A stretch of 35,642 nucleotides of DNA, taken from positions 1-35,642 of the forward strand of contig JAQVKX010000003.1 of the NCBI GenBank assembly GCA_028694425.1, written 5' to 3'. Positions 1 through 7,522 of this stretch are shown piece by piece (position 1 is the first letter of the stretch; each line of letters begins with the position of its first letter). The stretch is from Candidatus Gastranaerophilales bacterium. GTDB lineage: Bacteria > Cyanobacteriota > Vampirovibrionia > Gastranaerophilales > Gastranaerophilaceae. The notes beneath the pieces were generated by a model. The model did no database searches. It saw only the letters and a list, made by a program, of their open reading frames with translations, and was not told where the DNA came from. Both the position numbers and the translations under genes were made by a program.

Positions 1-96
1 AAGGAAGAATTGTTAAAATATATAGTATATTATAATGAACATCGGGGGCATTCGTCGTTGAACGGAAAAACCCCAAAACAGGTTGCAATCATGTAA
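1..96 (+). pseudogene. C-terminal end of an integrase-core (rve) transposase
   Basis: The window opens inside a reading frame that ends at a TAA at 94-96. The last 31 residues contain YNEHRGHSSLNGKTPKQV, the usual C-terminal signature of IS3/IS481-type transposases with an rve DDE domain. Only the end is visible, so I cannot say whether the full element is intact or which family it belongs to. A palindromic repeat begins about 20 bases after the stop. Confidence 0.7.
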
Positions 97-114
97 CTAA
101 TTATTTGACTTTTA

Positions 115-273
115 CAATTGCGAGGAGGGGGAAAATTGAGCATAGTATTGGAAATTAAAGTAATGAACCCCGACGCGGCAATCCAAAGAAAGGTCGCTTT
201 TTGGATTGCCGCGTCGGGGTACGACACTTCAAGTCCAATCCCTCACTTAACTTTACCCCTCCTCGCAATGACA
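115..273. repeat. Dispersed palindromic element, copy R1 (ATTGCGAGGA...TCCTCGCAAT)
   Basis: The outer ends are ATTGCGAGGAGGGG and CCCCTCCTCGCAATGACA. Inside is a perfect 20-base inverted repeat, 167-186 against 201-220 (core GACGCGGCAATCCAA / TTGGATTGCCGCGTC). Related copies lie at 22671-22799 and 26652-26832. It sits between the transposase end and the histidine kinase. No transposase is encoded, so it is MITE- or REP-like. A short open frame on the minus strand here is a by-product of the palindrome. Confidence 0.85.
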
Positions 274-297
274 TAAACGAAAAACTAGGAATTTTTT

Positions 298-1563
298 ATG
301 AAAATCAAAAATAAAGTTATGGATAATTTGTCTAAAGAAGAGCTTATAAACGCCCTGGAAAACTCAAGGCTTGAGACCTTTAAATATGTCAACAGATTAC
401 TTGAAGTCCAGGAAAAATGGGCATTTATAAATATACTTTTAAAAAAACTTAATTCGATAAAACAAAAACAAGAGTTGTGCAAGACTATCTGTGAAGGCTT
501 TTTGAAACTTACCAATTCAAAAGTTTGTTCCTGCTGCCTTTTTAACCCTGATAATCGAAATCTTGAATTTAGAAAAATAGCTAGTGAAGAAGAGTTTGAC
601 CAAAGAGAACTAACAAATTTTATAGATAAAATCAATGTTGAATGCTGTAGATTTCTTGAAAAATCTATACATCCCGATGAAATATCAGAATATTTTCAAT
701 CTGTTTCGGGAAACCAGTTTATTATCGTGCCGATTTTTTATTCGGAAACGTTTCTGGGGTATTTGATGTTAATTAAAGAAGATAATAATTTTTACGATGA
801 AAATATACATTTTGTAAACATTTTTCCGGAGCATATTGCTTTGATTCTTGAAAATATCTCACTGTATCAAGAATCAGAGAAACAAAATAAGAGAAAAATA
901 GAATTTTTAGCAGGAATTTCACATGAATTTAAAACGCCGCTCAACTCAATTATCGGATTTACAGAACTTCTTAGAGAAAAAGACGAAAGCCCTGATAATC
1001 AAAAATATATTAACAATATTTTAAAAAGTGCCCGGCATTTATTGACCCTTATCGAAGACATTCTTGATGTTTCAAAATCCCAGTATAACAAATTGGAGCT
1101 TAATTATTCAACCTTTACACCGAAAGATGAGATTGTTCAAGTTGTACTTGCACTTGAAGAAATGTTTAAAGAAAAGAATATCGACTTAAACTATACTTTA
1201 ACCGATATAAAGATTTCGGCGGATATAAAACGTTTCAGGCAGCTTATATTTAATTTAATGTCAAATGCGGTTAAATTTAATAAACAAAACGGTAAAATAG
1301 ATATTTTCACTTACATTAAAGATAATAAGTTTTTCTTTGAGATTACAGACACCGGTGATGGTATAAGCAAGAGAAATTATGACAAAATATTCGACTTTTT
1401 TTCGCAGGTCAACAGAAGCCAGCTTAAAAGACAGCTTGGTTCCGGCGTCGGACTTGCTTTATGTAAAATGATTACCGATGCACACAAAGGTGAAATTAAT
1501 TTTAAATCACAAATTAAAAAAGGAAGTACTTTTTGGTTCAGCTTACCGTTGGCAAGAAGTTAA
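298..1563 (+). CDS. Sensor histidine kinase with N-terminal GAF-like domain
   Basis: This is a 421-residue soluble kinase that would sense a signal and autophosphorylate on histidine. After a short coiled N-terminus there is a GAF-like region (about 45-195). The HisKA domain has the H-box SHEFKTPLNSIIGF with phospho-acceptor H209. The ATPase domain shows the N-box NAVKFNK, the G1 box DTGDGIS and the G2 box GSGVGLAL. No transmembrane segment or signal peptide is visible, so the input is probably cytoplasmic. The start is supported by AGGA seven bases upstream; a second ATG at 319 is possible. No response regulator is adjacent, so it is an orphan kinase. The ligand is unknown. Confidence 0.93.
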   Translation: MKIKNKVMDNLSKEELINALENSRLETFKYVNRLLEVQEKWAFINILLKKLNSIKQKQELCKTICEGFLKLTNSKVCSCCLFNPDNRNLEFRKIASEEEFDQRELTNFIDKINVECCRFLEKSIHPDEISEYFQSVSGNQFIIVPIFYSETFLGYLMLIKEDNNFYDENIHFVNIFPEHIALILENISLYQESEKQNKRKIEFLAGISHEFKTPLNSIIGFTELLREKDESPDNQKYINNILKSARHLLTLIEDILDVSKSQYNKLELNYSTFTPKDEIVQVVLALEEMFKEKNIDLNYTLTDIKISADIKRFRQLIFNLMSNAVKFNKQNGKIDIFTYIKDNKFFFEITDTGDGISKRNYDKIFDFFSQVNRSQLKRQLGSGVGLALCKMITDAHKGEINFKSQIKKGSTFWFSLPLARS

Positions 1564-1565
1564 TA

Positions 1566-1693
1566 AATGAAAAATGGGAAATGGAAAATTATTTAGGTTA
1601 TAAGGTGAACAGGTGAATGGGTGAACAGTTTTTCAAGTGAGCAGTGAACAGTAAGCAGTGAGCTGAAGATTCCATTTCCTGTTCCCTGTTCGC
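1566..1693. repeat. Degenerate word repeat block (GTGAAC / ATGGAA words)
   Basis: The block is made of short words: AAATGGGAAATGGAAAA, GGTGAACAGGTGAATGGG, GTGAGCAGTGAACAG, then in opposite orientation TTCCATTTCCTGTTCCC. The stretch 1598-1625 is identical over 28 bases to the reverse complement of 15282-15309. Similar words occur at 33780-33885 and inside the nitrilase gene at 34405-34539. Confidence 0.8.
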
Positions 1694-1696
1694 TTT

Positions 1697-1921
1697 TTAT
1701 TTATACTCAACCCTGACGATTCTTGAAATCGGGATAATATGGGTAGAACCTTCAACGGTAACAATTCTTACAGTATCATTTTCCGCATCTGTGCTTAAAG
1801 ACATAATTGAACTTGAATGATAACCGAGAGATTGAATTTCATTGCCTCTTATATCCGTTTTTATGTAATACCATTCTTTTGCATTAATAGGTAACTGATC
1901 TAGTTCGTATTTTAAACTCAT
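1697..1921 (-). CDS. Small hypothetical protein
   Basis: This encodes 74 residues if started at the ATG at 1921, which is preceded by GAGG at good spacing. An in-frame ATG at 1936 lacks a ribosome site and is less likely. The product is soluble with alternating hydrophobic residues, suggesting a small beta-rich domain (for example VRIVTVEGSTHIIPISRIVRVEYK near the C-terminus, in two parts). No cysteine motif, signal or membrane segment is present. I do not recognise the family. It stands alone between a repeat block and the electron-transfer operon. Confidence 0.6.
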   Translation of the reverse strand: MSLKYELDQLPINAKEWYYIKTDIRGNEIQSLGYHSSSIMSLSTDAENDTVRIVTVEGSTHIIPISRIVRVEYK

Positions 1922-2074
1922 AAAAAAACCTCGCATAAACTAACGATTTAATTTAAACATATTTTTTTAAACATTACAAGTATATGTATGAAAATTTTAC
2001 ATTAAATAGAAGTATACTAAAAAAATCTGTATTAATTTATTATTTTATTGTATAATATTTTTGAGGAAAGAAAT

Positions 2075-2917
2075 ATGGGTTTTAAGATATTATCAAAGGT
2101 GGAACTTTGTCCAAATCAGTATGAATTGAGGATTGAAGCACCTTATGTTGTAAAAAACGCAAAAGCCGGACAGTTTATTATACTGAGAGTTGATGAAGAC
2201 GGTGAAAGAGTACCTTTAACTATTGCTGATTTGGATAAAGATAAAGGTGAATTAACCATAGTTTTTATGGCTGTGGGTTATTCTACAAAAAAACTCGCCC
2301 TGCTTAATGCCGGGGATGAAATCGCAGATTTAGTCGGACCTTTGGGGCAGCCTACTCACATAAAGAAATACGGGACAGTTGTTTGTCTTGCCGGCGGTTA
2401 TGGTGCTGCACCTTGTTATTTAATTGCAAAGGCTTTTAAAGAAGCCGGAAACAAGGTTTATATGATTATGGGTGCAAGGAATAAAGATTTAATATTTTGG
2501 CAAGATAAGATGAAATCGGCATGTTCCGAACTTTTTATCACGACAGATGACGGGACGTTGGGTGAAAAAGGCTTTGTTACTCAGGTCTTACAAAGACTTA
2601 TGGAAAAAGAAAAAATAGACTATGCAATTGCTGTAGGGCCTATGCCTATGATGAGAGCGGTTGCAGATTTAACCAGAGATAAAGGAATTTACACAGAAGC
2701 GAGCATGAACCCGATTATGGTCGATGGAACAGGAATGTGCGGTGCTTGCAGGGTTACTGTCGGGGGTGAAGTTAAATTTGCCTGTGTTGACGGACCGGAT
2801 TTTGATGCACACAAGATTGATTTTGATGAAGTAATTAACAGAATGAAAATTTATAAAGATCAAGAAAAGCAAAGAGACGAAAACTGCAACTTGTTTAAAC
2901 AAACCGTAAAGGAGTAA
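2075..2917 (+). CDS. NfnA/SudB-like ferredoxin-NADP+ reductase subunit (FAD, [2Fe-2S])
   Basis: This 280-residue flavoprotein belongs to the ferredoxin-NADP reductase/dihydroorotate dehydrogenase electron-transfer family. The N-terminal FAD-binding barrel has RVPLTIAD, and the nucleotide-binding half has LAGGYGAAPCY. Near the C-terminus, GTGMCGACRV and KFACVDG are the cysteine region that carries the [2Fe-2S] cluster. In the family it moves electrons between NAD(P)H and ferredoxin or a partner subunit. The usual partner NfnB (glutamate-synthase-like) is not next door; instead a four-cysteine small protein and EtfBA follow. The start at 2075 is chosen because GAGGAAAG lies just upstream; the ATG at 2048 has none. 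Confidence 0.88.
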   Translation: MGFKILSKVELCPNQYELRIEAPYVVKNAKAGQFIILRVDEDGERVPLTIADLDKDKGELTIVFMAVGYSTKKLALLNAGDEIADLVGPLGQPTHIKKYGTVVCLAGGYGAAPCYLIAKAFKEAGNKVYMIMGARNKDLIFWQDKMKSACSELFITTDDGTLGEKGFVTQVLQRLMEKEKIDYAIAVGPMPMMRAVADLTRDKGIYTEASMNPIMVDGTGMCGACRVTVGGEVKFACVDGPDFDAHKIDFDEVINRMKIYKDQEKQRDENCNLFKQTVKE

Positions 2918-2920
2918 GAT

Positions 2921-3091
2921 ATGGCAGAAAAAAGTATCCCGTTTTGTCCGTTAATGAGTGCGGGCAACACCATTGAAGTTGTTTGTACACAAGAAAGATG
3001 TGCCTGGTATTTAAAAAATTACAAAATGTGTTCAATGTACATACTTGCACACAGTGCGGCGTTAGATATTCAGGAAAAACAAAAGAAGTAG
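2921..3091 (+). CDS. Small four-cysteine protein (56 aa), probable metal or Fe-S binder
   Basis: This short gene starts at the ATG at 2921, three bases after the flavoprotein stop, with GGAG overlapping the end of that gene. The product has cysteines at 9, 22, 27 and 37 in the pattern CPLMS-x8-C-x4-CAWY-x7-C, a spacing suited to one zinc ion or iron-sulfur cluster. It is soluble and lysine-rich at its end. Tight coupling to the NfnA-like gene suggests a redox accessory or small subunit, but I do not recognise a named family. Its TAG stop is part of a GTAGGTTGGG palindrome. Confidence 0.75.
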   Translation: MAEKSIPFCPLMSAGNTIEVVCTQERCAWYLKNYKMCSMYILAHSAALDIQEKQKK

Positions 3092-3238
3092 GTTGGGTTG
3101 AAAGACTTATTTGAGAGAAATTTTACTTGAATTTATAATTTTCAACCCAACATTTGAAAATTAATTATAATATTGTTGGGGTAAAAAATGCAATTTAACT
3201 TAAAAACACAGTGTTTAAAACCTTTTACCCCAACCTAC
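3088..3238. repeat. Composite GTAGG palindrome between the 4-Cys gene and etfB
   Basis: There are two inverted repeats in series. GTTGGGTTGAAA (3092-3103) pairs with TTTCAACCCAAC (3140-3151), and GTTGGGGTAAAA (3175-3186) pairs with TTTTACCCCAAC (3223-3234). The outermost GTAGGTTGGG (3088-3097) also pairs with CCCAACCTAC (3229-3238). The element begins on the stop codon of the 4-Cys gene and ends 15 bases before the etfB start. Confidence 0.8.
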
Positions 3239-3253
3239 AAAAGAAGGAACGAC

Positions 3254-4033
3254 ATGAAAATAGTATTATGCATAAAACAAGTGCCTGACACGGCAGATAT
3301 AAAATGGACCGAAAACAACACAATTCAGCGAGAAGGTGTTGAAAGTGTCATTAATCCTTTCGATATGTACGCAATAGAAACAGCTGTTCGCCTAAAAGAA
3401 AAATTAAATGATGCCCATGTAACGGTAGTATCAATGGGACCGCCGCAGGCCGAAGAAATACTTAAAAAAGCGGTTTCAATGGGAGTTGATGAAGGTTTTT
3501 TGGTTTCCGACAGAAAATTTGCGGGAGCCGATACGGTTGCAACATCAAGAACGCTTGCCGCTGCCATTAAAGAAAAAGTCGGCGATGCAGATTTAGTTAT
3601 ATGCGGTCAGTTTGCAACCGATGGCGATACCGCACAGACCGGTCCAAGCATTGCTCAACAGCTTAATTTTGCCCAAGTTACTTACGTAAAAGAAATAACA
3701 GATTATAAGGACGGTGTTTTAACGGTAAAAAAAGAAGTAGAAGACGGAGTTGAAACTATAGATGTTAAGCTCCCGGCTGTTTTGTGTATGCTTAAGTGTG
3801 ATTATGAGCCGAGAAGGCCGTTAATTCAAGGATTTGTAAAAGCACATGATGCAAAAATCCAATCTTACGGAATGGATGACATAAAACTTTCACCCGAAGA
3901 AGTAGGTATGAAAGGTTCACCGACTTATGTAAGTAAGGCGTTCAGACCAGAACAAAAACAGGGCGGAGAAGTAATTACACCTAAAAATCCGCAGGAAGCG
4001 GCTAAGATGTTAAAAGATTTTATTAATAGGTAG
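3254..4033 (+). CDS. etfB: Electron transfer flavoprotein beta subunit
   Basis: The product is 259 residues, normal length for EtfB. It starts MKIVLCIKQVPDT and has INPFDMYAIETA and the adenine-nucleotide loop CGQFATDGDTAQTGP, all family hallmarks. With EtfA it forms the soluble heterodimer that carries electrons from acyl-CoA-type or other flavin dehydrogenases. The start at 3254 follows AAGGAACGAC; the longer frame from 3188 would translate through a palindromic repeat and is rejected. The family includes electron-bifurcating members, and the neighbouring NfnA-like gene makes NAD(P)H/ferredoxin coupling plausible, but the sequence does not prove it. Confidence 0.95.
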   Translation: MKIVLCIKQVPDTADIKWTENNTIQREGVESVINPFDMYAIETAVRLKEKLNDAHVTVVSMGPPQAEEILKKAVSMGVDEGFLVSDRKFAGADTVATSRTLAAAIKEKVGDADLVICGQFATDGDTAQTGPSIAQQLNFAQVTYVKEITDYKDGVLTVKKEVEDGVETIDVKLPAVLCMLKCDYEPRRPLIQGFVKAHDAKIQSYGMDDIKLSPEEVGMKGSPTYVSKAFRPEQKQGGEVITPKNPQEAAKMLKDFINR

Positions 4034-4050
4034 GGTGCATTTATGCACAA
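4033..4050. repeat. Small palindrome GGGTGCATTTATGCAC
   Basis: GTGCAT (4035-4040) and ATGCAC (4043-4048) form a short hairpin in the etfB-etfA gap, starting at the etfB TAG stop. The same AGGGTGCATTTATGCAC occurs on the other strand at 33728-33745, upstream of dacB, so it is a dispersed unit rather than a local operator. Confidence 0.65.
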
Positions 4051-4062
4051 ATAAGAGGAATT

Positions 4063-5055
4063 ATGGATAACGAAAACAAGGGAATTTTAATTTACGCAGA
4101 GATAACAAGAGACGGAGAACTTGCATCGGTAGTGCTAGAGTTGGCAAATACGGCACAAGATTTGGCTCAAAAACTCGGAGGAGTTGAAGTTAATGCACTT
4201 GTAATTTCTTCTGAATTTACACAGCATTCTATATTTCAAAATAACGGTTTTGACAAAGTTTATGTAGTGAAAGACGAAAAGTTAAAATATTATAATACAG
4301 AGTATTATTCAAAAATAACAATTGACGTAATAAATGAAACTAAGCCGCAAATTGTTTTAATCGGTGCAACAACTCAGGGAAGAGATTTGGCACCGAGGGT
4401 TTCTTCAACTTTGAATACAGGATTGACGGCAGATTGTACGCATTTAGACATAAATGAAAAGGGCATGCTTGCTGCAACCCGTCCGACTTTTGGTGGAAAT
4501 CTGATGGCAACTATTCTTTGTAAAAACATGCCGCAAATGGCAACCGTAAGACCCAAAGTGCTTAAAAAGGCAGAAAATCCGATTGTTAAGAATACTGAAT
4601 TTATTGAAATGAAACCGCAAATAAACGGAATTGATCCTAAAACAGAAATAATCGAATTTATCAAAAATATTCAGACAACCGGAAAACGGATTGACGAAGC
4701 GGAAGTTATTATTGCAGGCGGAAAAGGTCTAAAATCTCCTGAAGGATTTAAGTTATTGGAAGAACTGGCAAATGCCCTTGGAGGAGCGGTAGGTGCTTCC
4801 CGTGCTGCAGTGGATGCGGGCTGGGTCGACCATTCAATCCAAATAGGACAAACCGGAAAAACCGTTATGCCTAAATTGTATATCGCTTGTGCAATCTCAG
4901 GTGCGGTTCAGCATACTGTGGGTATGAACAGTTCGGATAAAATTATTGCAATAAACAAAGACCCTAAAGCCCCGATTTTTCAAGTTGCGGATTTGGGAAT
5001 TGTAGGTGATGTTTTTGAAATTGTTCCGGAATTGATTAAGCAATTGAAAGGTTGA
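4063..5055 (+). CDS. etfA: Electron transfer flavoprotein alpha subunit
   Basis: The product is 330 residues. The N-terminal half is the alpha/beta domain. The C-terminal FAD domain shows GGKGLKSPEGF, VGASRAAVDAGW, IGQTGKTVMPKLYIA, GAVQHTVGM and the closing AINKDPKAPIF...DLGIVGD, in the order expected for EtfA. It binds FAD and pairs with EtfB encoded 29 bases upstream. AGAGGAATT precedes the ATG. No acyl-CoA dehydrogenase or ETF-quinone oxidoreductase gene lies in the window, so the electron donor and acceptor cannot be read from context. Confidence 0.96.
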   Translation: MDNENKGILIYAEITRDGELASVVLELANTAQDLAQKLGGVEVNALVISSEFTQHSIFQNNGFDKVYVVKDEKLKYYNTEYYSKITIDVINETKPQIVLIGATTQGRDLAPRVSSTLNTGLTADCTHLDINEKGMLAATRPTFGGNLMATILCKNMPQMATVRPKVLKKAENPIVKNTEFIEMKPQINGIDPKTEIIEFIKNIQTTGKRIDEAEVIIAGGKGLKSPEGFKLLEELANALGGAVGASRAAVDAGWVDHSIQIGQTGKTVMPKLYIACAISGAVQHTVGMNSSDKIIAINKDPKAPIFQVADLGIVGDVFEIVPELIKQLKG

Positions 5056-5067
5056 AAGAGAACCATG

Positions 5068-5092
5068 AACTTATCACAAATTGTGATAAGTT
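5068..5092. promoter_or_regulatory. Perfect inverted repeat AACTTATCACAA between etfA and purA
   Basis: Twelve-base arms (5068-5079 and 5081-5092) are separated by one base, giving a 25-base palindrome. It is followed by TAAAAAAATTA rather than a T-run, so it is not a standard terminator on the plus strand. It could be an operator for purA, an mRNA hairpin, or one more dispersed palindrome; the word GATAAGTT recurs at 13109-13140. Confidence 0.55.
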
Positions 5093-5113
5093 TAAAAAAA
5101 TTAAGGATAAAAA

Positions 5114-6397
5114 ATGAAAAATACTGTTATAGTCGGTGCTCAGTGGGGAGACGAGGGCAAAGCAAAAATTACTGATTTATTGGCAACAAAAGCCGATTTG
5201 ATTATCAGATACCAAGGCGGTTGCAACGCCGGACATACAGTCGTTGCGGATAATAAAACATATAAATTCCATCTTATTCCTTCAGGTATTTTGTATGAAG
5301 GGAAAACTTGTTTTATTGGTGCAGGGACGGTAATCCACCCTGAAACATTTCAAAATGAGATAAAAGATTTAATAAGGCAGGGAATTGATGTAAAAGGTTT
5401 AAAAATAAGTCCTTTAGCTTCTATTACAATGCCTTATCATATTGAAACAGACGGATATAGTGAAGATACGGCTGTAAAAGGTAAAATTGGAACTACAAAA
5501 AAAGGAATAGGCCCGACTTATATCGATAAAATAGGACGTATAGGTTTTAAAATCGAGGATTTATATTCAAAAGAAGCTCTGGAAGAAAAACTTGATATAA
5601 TTTTACCGCTTAAAAATAAAACCTTGAAAGAAATTTACGGACTTAAAACTTACACAAGAGATGAAATTCTGGAGTTGTGTCGTCAATATGCCGATATATT
5701 CAGACCTTATGTCGAATTTGATTGGCAAAATATGCTAAGTGAAGCTAAAAAATCAGGCAAAACTATCCTTTTTGAAGGTGCACAGGGGATTATGCTTGAT
5801 ATTGACTATGGAACTTATCCGTTTGTTACAAGTTCAAATCCCATTGCAGGCGGAGCTTGTACAGGAAGCGGTTTTGGACCAAAACTGGTAGAAGAAGTAA
5901 TAGGTGTTTCAAAAGCATACATTACAAGAGTCGGCGAAGGTCCTTTTGTTACTGAATTAACAGATGAAACCGGTGATAAACTCAGGGATATCGGGCATGA
6001 ATTCGGTACAACAACCGGTCGTCCACGCCGTTGCGGTTGGTTTGATGCGGTAATTGCAAAATATGGAATATTAGTAGGCGGTTTAACCTCAATGACGATT
6101 ACGAAAATCGATGTATTTGACGATTTTGACGAAATTAAACTCTGTACAGCTTATAAAGACACAAGAACAGGTGAAATCTATAATGATTACCCGACAAATG
6201 TGTTTATCCATAAATATTTGGAGCCTGTTTATGAAACTCATAAAGGCTGGAAAACTGATATCTCAAATATCCGAAGTTTTGACACTCTTCCTGAAAATGC
6301 AAAAGTTTACTTAAAACGGCTTGAAGAACTTTTTGAGATACCGATTTCAATTATCAGTGTCGGACCGGACAGAGAACAAACTATATTATTAAAGTGA
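5114..6397 (+). CDS. purA: Adenylosuccinate synthetase
   Basis: The product is 427 residues, full length. It converts IMP, GTP and aspartate to adenylosuccinate in AMP synthesis, in the cytoplasm. The N-terminus is VGAQWGDEGKAKITDLLA, with the family loop normally GDEGKGK (alanine replaces the second glycine). Catalytic-region motifs follow: CNAGHTVV, GTTKKGIGPTY, FEGAQGIMLDIDYGTYPFVTSSN, TTTGRPRRCGWFD and the C-terminal VGPDREQT. A ribosome site AAGGA lies nine bases upstream. hemW follows after six bases, suggesting co-transcription. Confidence 0.97.
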   Translation: MKNTVIVGAQWGDEGKAKITDLLATKADLIIRYQGGCNAGHTVVADNKTYKFHLIPSGILYEGKTCFIGAGTVIHPETFQNEIKDLIRQGIDVKGLKISPLASITMPYHIETDGYSEDTAVKGKIGTTKKGIGPTYIDKIGRIGFKIEDLYSKEALEEKLDIILPLKNKTLKEIYGLKTYTRDEILELCRQYADIFRPYVEFDWQNMLSEAKKSGKTILFEGAQGIMLDIDYGTYPFVTSSNPIAGGACTGSGFGPKLVEEVIGVSKAYITRVGEGPFVTELTDETGDKLRDIGHEFGTTTGRPRRCGWFDAVIAKYGILVGGLTSMTITKIDVFDDFDEIKLCTAYKDTRTGEIYNDYPTNVFIHKYLEPVYETHKGWKTDISNIRSFDTLPENAKVYLKRLEELFEIPISIISVGPDREQTILLK

Positions 6398-6403
6398 AAT
6401 TTT

Positions 6404-7522
6404 ATGGTGAAAAATGCCTATATTCACATACCTTTTTGCAAAAGCAAGTGTAATTACTGCTCGTTTGTTTCTTTTTGTAATTTAGGTTTAAAAAATGATT
6501 ACCTTAATGCTTTAAAAAAACAGATTAAAGCAGAATATCAGGGCGAGAGTCTTAATACAATTTACTTTGGCGGAGGAACGCCGTCTTTGCTTTCAATTGA
6601 TGAATTCAGAGAGTTACTTGATTTGTTTAATCTTAACAAAGATGTAGAAATTACATTTGAAGCTAATCCTGATGATGCGAACCTTGAATATTCCAAAAAC
6701 TTAATGCAGCTTGGTGTTAATCGCCTGAGTTTAGGTGTCCAAACTTTTGATGATAAGATTTTGCAAATAATCGGGAGGCGGCACAATGCAGTGCAAACTT
6801 TGTTTGCACTGCATTGTGCCGCCGAAGCAGGTTTTGATAATATTAACATTGATTTAATTCACGGATTGCCAACACAAAGCCTTGCGGATTTTGTATCGGA
6901 TTTACAAAAGGTTGAAGAGCTTGGCATACATCATGTTTCGCTTTACGGATTAAAAATTGAGGACGGATGTTATTTTTACAAAAATCTGCCAAGTTGTTTG
7001 CCTGATTTGGATTTACAGGCGGATATGTATTTAAAAGCTGTTGAAGTTCTTAAAGATAAAGGTTTTGAGCATTATGAGATAAGTAACTTTTCGCTTCCCG
7101 GATTTAATTCCAAGCATAACTTAAATTACTGGAATAATAATACTTATTACGGTTTCGGCTGCTCGGCAAGCGGTTATTCTTACGTTGTCGGGCAAGTATG
7201 CCCGACCTACGAAACTGCTGTGCGTTATACAAATGAAATTAATCTAAAAAAATATATTCAAAATCCGTTAAATAAATTTTCTAAACAACATTTAAGCGAA
7301 CAAGAAATTTTAGAAGAGGCGATTTTTCTGGGATTCAGAAAAATCGCCGGAATTAATGTTGAAGAAATTAATAAAAAGTTTGACATTGATTTTGACGAAA
7401 AATATTCAAAAATTTTAGAACAATATTCGGAATTTTTTATTAAAACCCAAACGGGTTGGGCTTTAACGACAAAAGGTATTTTAATAAGCAACGAAATCCT
7501 AGCCCAATTTATTGCAGATTAA
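6404..7522 (+). CDS. hemW: HemW-like radical SAM heme chaperone
   Basis: The product is 372 residues. The radical SAM cluster motif is C12-KSK-C16-NY-C19; the extra cysteine of true HemN oxidase is absent, so HemW (heme trafficking) is more likely than coproporphyrinogen oxidase. Other hallmarks: YFGGGTPS, FEANPDD, RLSLGVQTFDD, DLIHGLP, EHYEISNF and LNYWNNNTYYGFG. Two repeat-derived segments sit inside it. One is a perfect 22-bp hairpin encoding RRHNAVQTLFALHCAA, with no change in length. The other is a GTCGGGCA palindrome around residues 261-270 that appears to add residues (VGQVCPTYET). The start follows purA closely with a weak ribosome site. The gene overlaps the convergent peptidase gene by 14 bases. 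Confidence 0.9.
   Translation: MVKNAYIHIPFCKSKCNYCSFVSFCNLGLKNDYLNALKKQIKAEYQGESLNTIYFGGGTPSLLSIDEFRELLDLFNLNKDVEITFEANPDDANLEYSKNLMQLGVNRLSLGVQTFDDKILQIIGRRHNAVQTLFALHCAAEAGFDNINIDLIHGLPTQSLADFVSDLQKVEELGIHHVSLYGLKIEDGCYFYKNLPSCLPDLDLQADMYLKAVEVLKDKGFEHYEISNFSLPGFNSKHNLNYWNNNTYYGFGCSASGYSYVVGQVCPTYETAVRYTNEINLKKYIQNPLNKFSKQHLSEQEILEEAIFLGFRKIAGINVEEINKKFDIDFDEKYSKILEQYSEFFIKTQTGWALTTKGILISNEILAQFIAD
6777..6823. repeat. Perfect 22-bp hairpin inside hemW
   Basis: Arm 6777-6798 (GGCGGCACAATGCAGTGCAA plus AC) is exactly reverse-complementary to 6802-6823, with a TTT loop. It lies in a conserved part of hemW (between GR.H and AGFDN) and keeps the usual spacing there, so it replaced rather than lengthened native sequence. 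Confidence 0.9.
7185..7213. repeat. GTAGGTCGGGCA palindrome inserted in frame in hemW
   Basis: GTCGGGCA (7187-7194) pairs with TGCCCGAC (7199-7206) and is followed by CTAC, making on the minus strand GTAGGTCGGGCATACTTGCC... The encoded VVGQVCPTYET separates residues that are normally adjacent (a short turn before VRYTNE) in HemW proteins. The outer GTAGG matches the other palindromes at 3088 and 31958. Confidence 0.7.

Noticed and set aside
30-227. 65-residue minus-strand open frame over R1
   Set aside because: It reads across the inverted repeat and the transposase end; no ribosome site and no protein-like composition.
3188-3253. Longer N-terminus for EtfB
   Set aside because: It would translate a palindromic repeat; EtfB proteins begin at MKIVLCIKQ, which has its own ribosome site.
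5068-5098. Terminator after etfA
   Set aside because: The hairpin is perfect but is followed by A residues, not T residues, on the plus strand.
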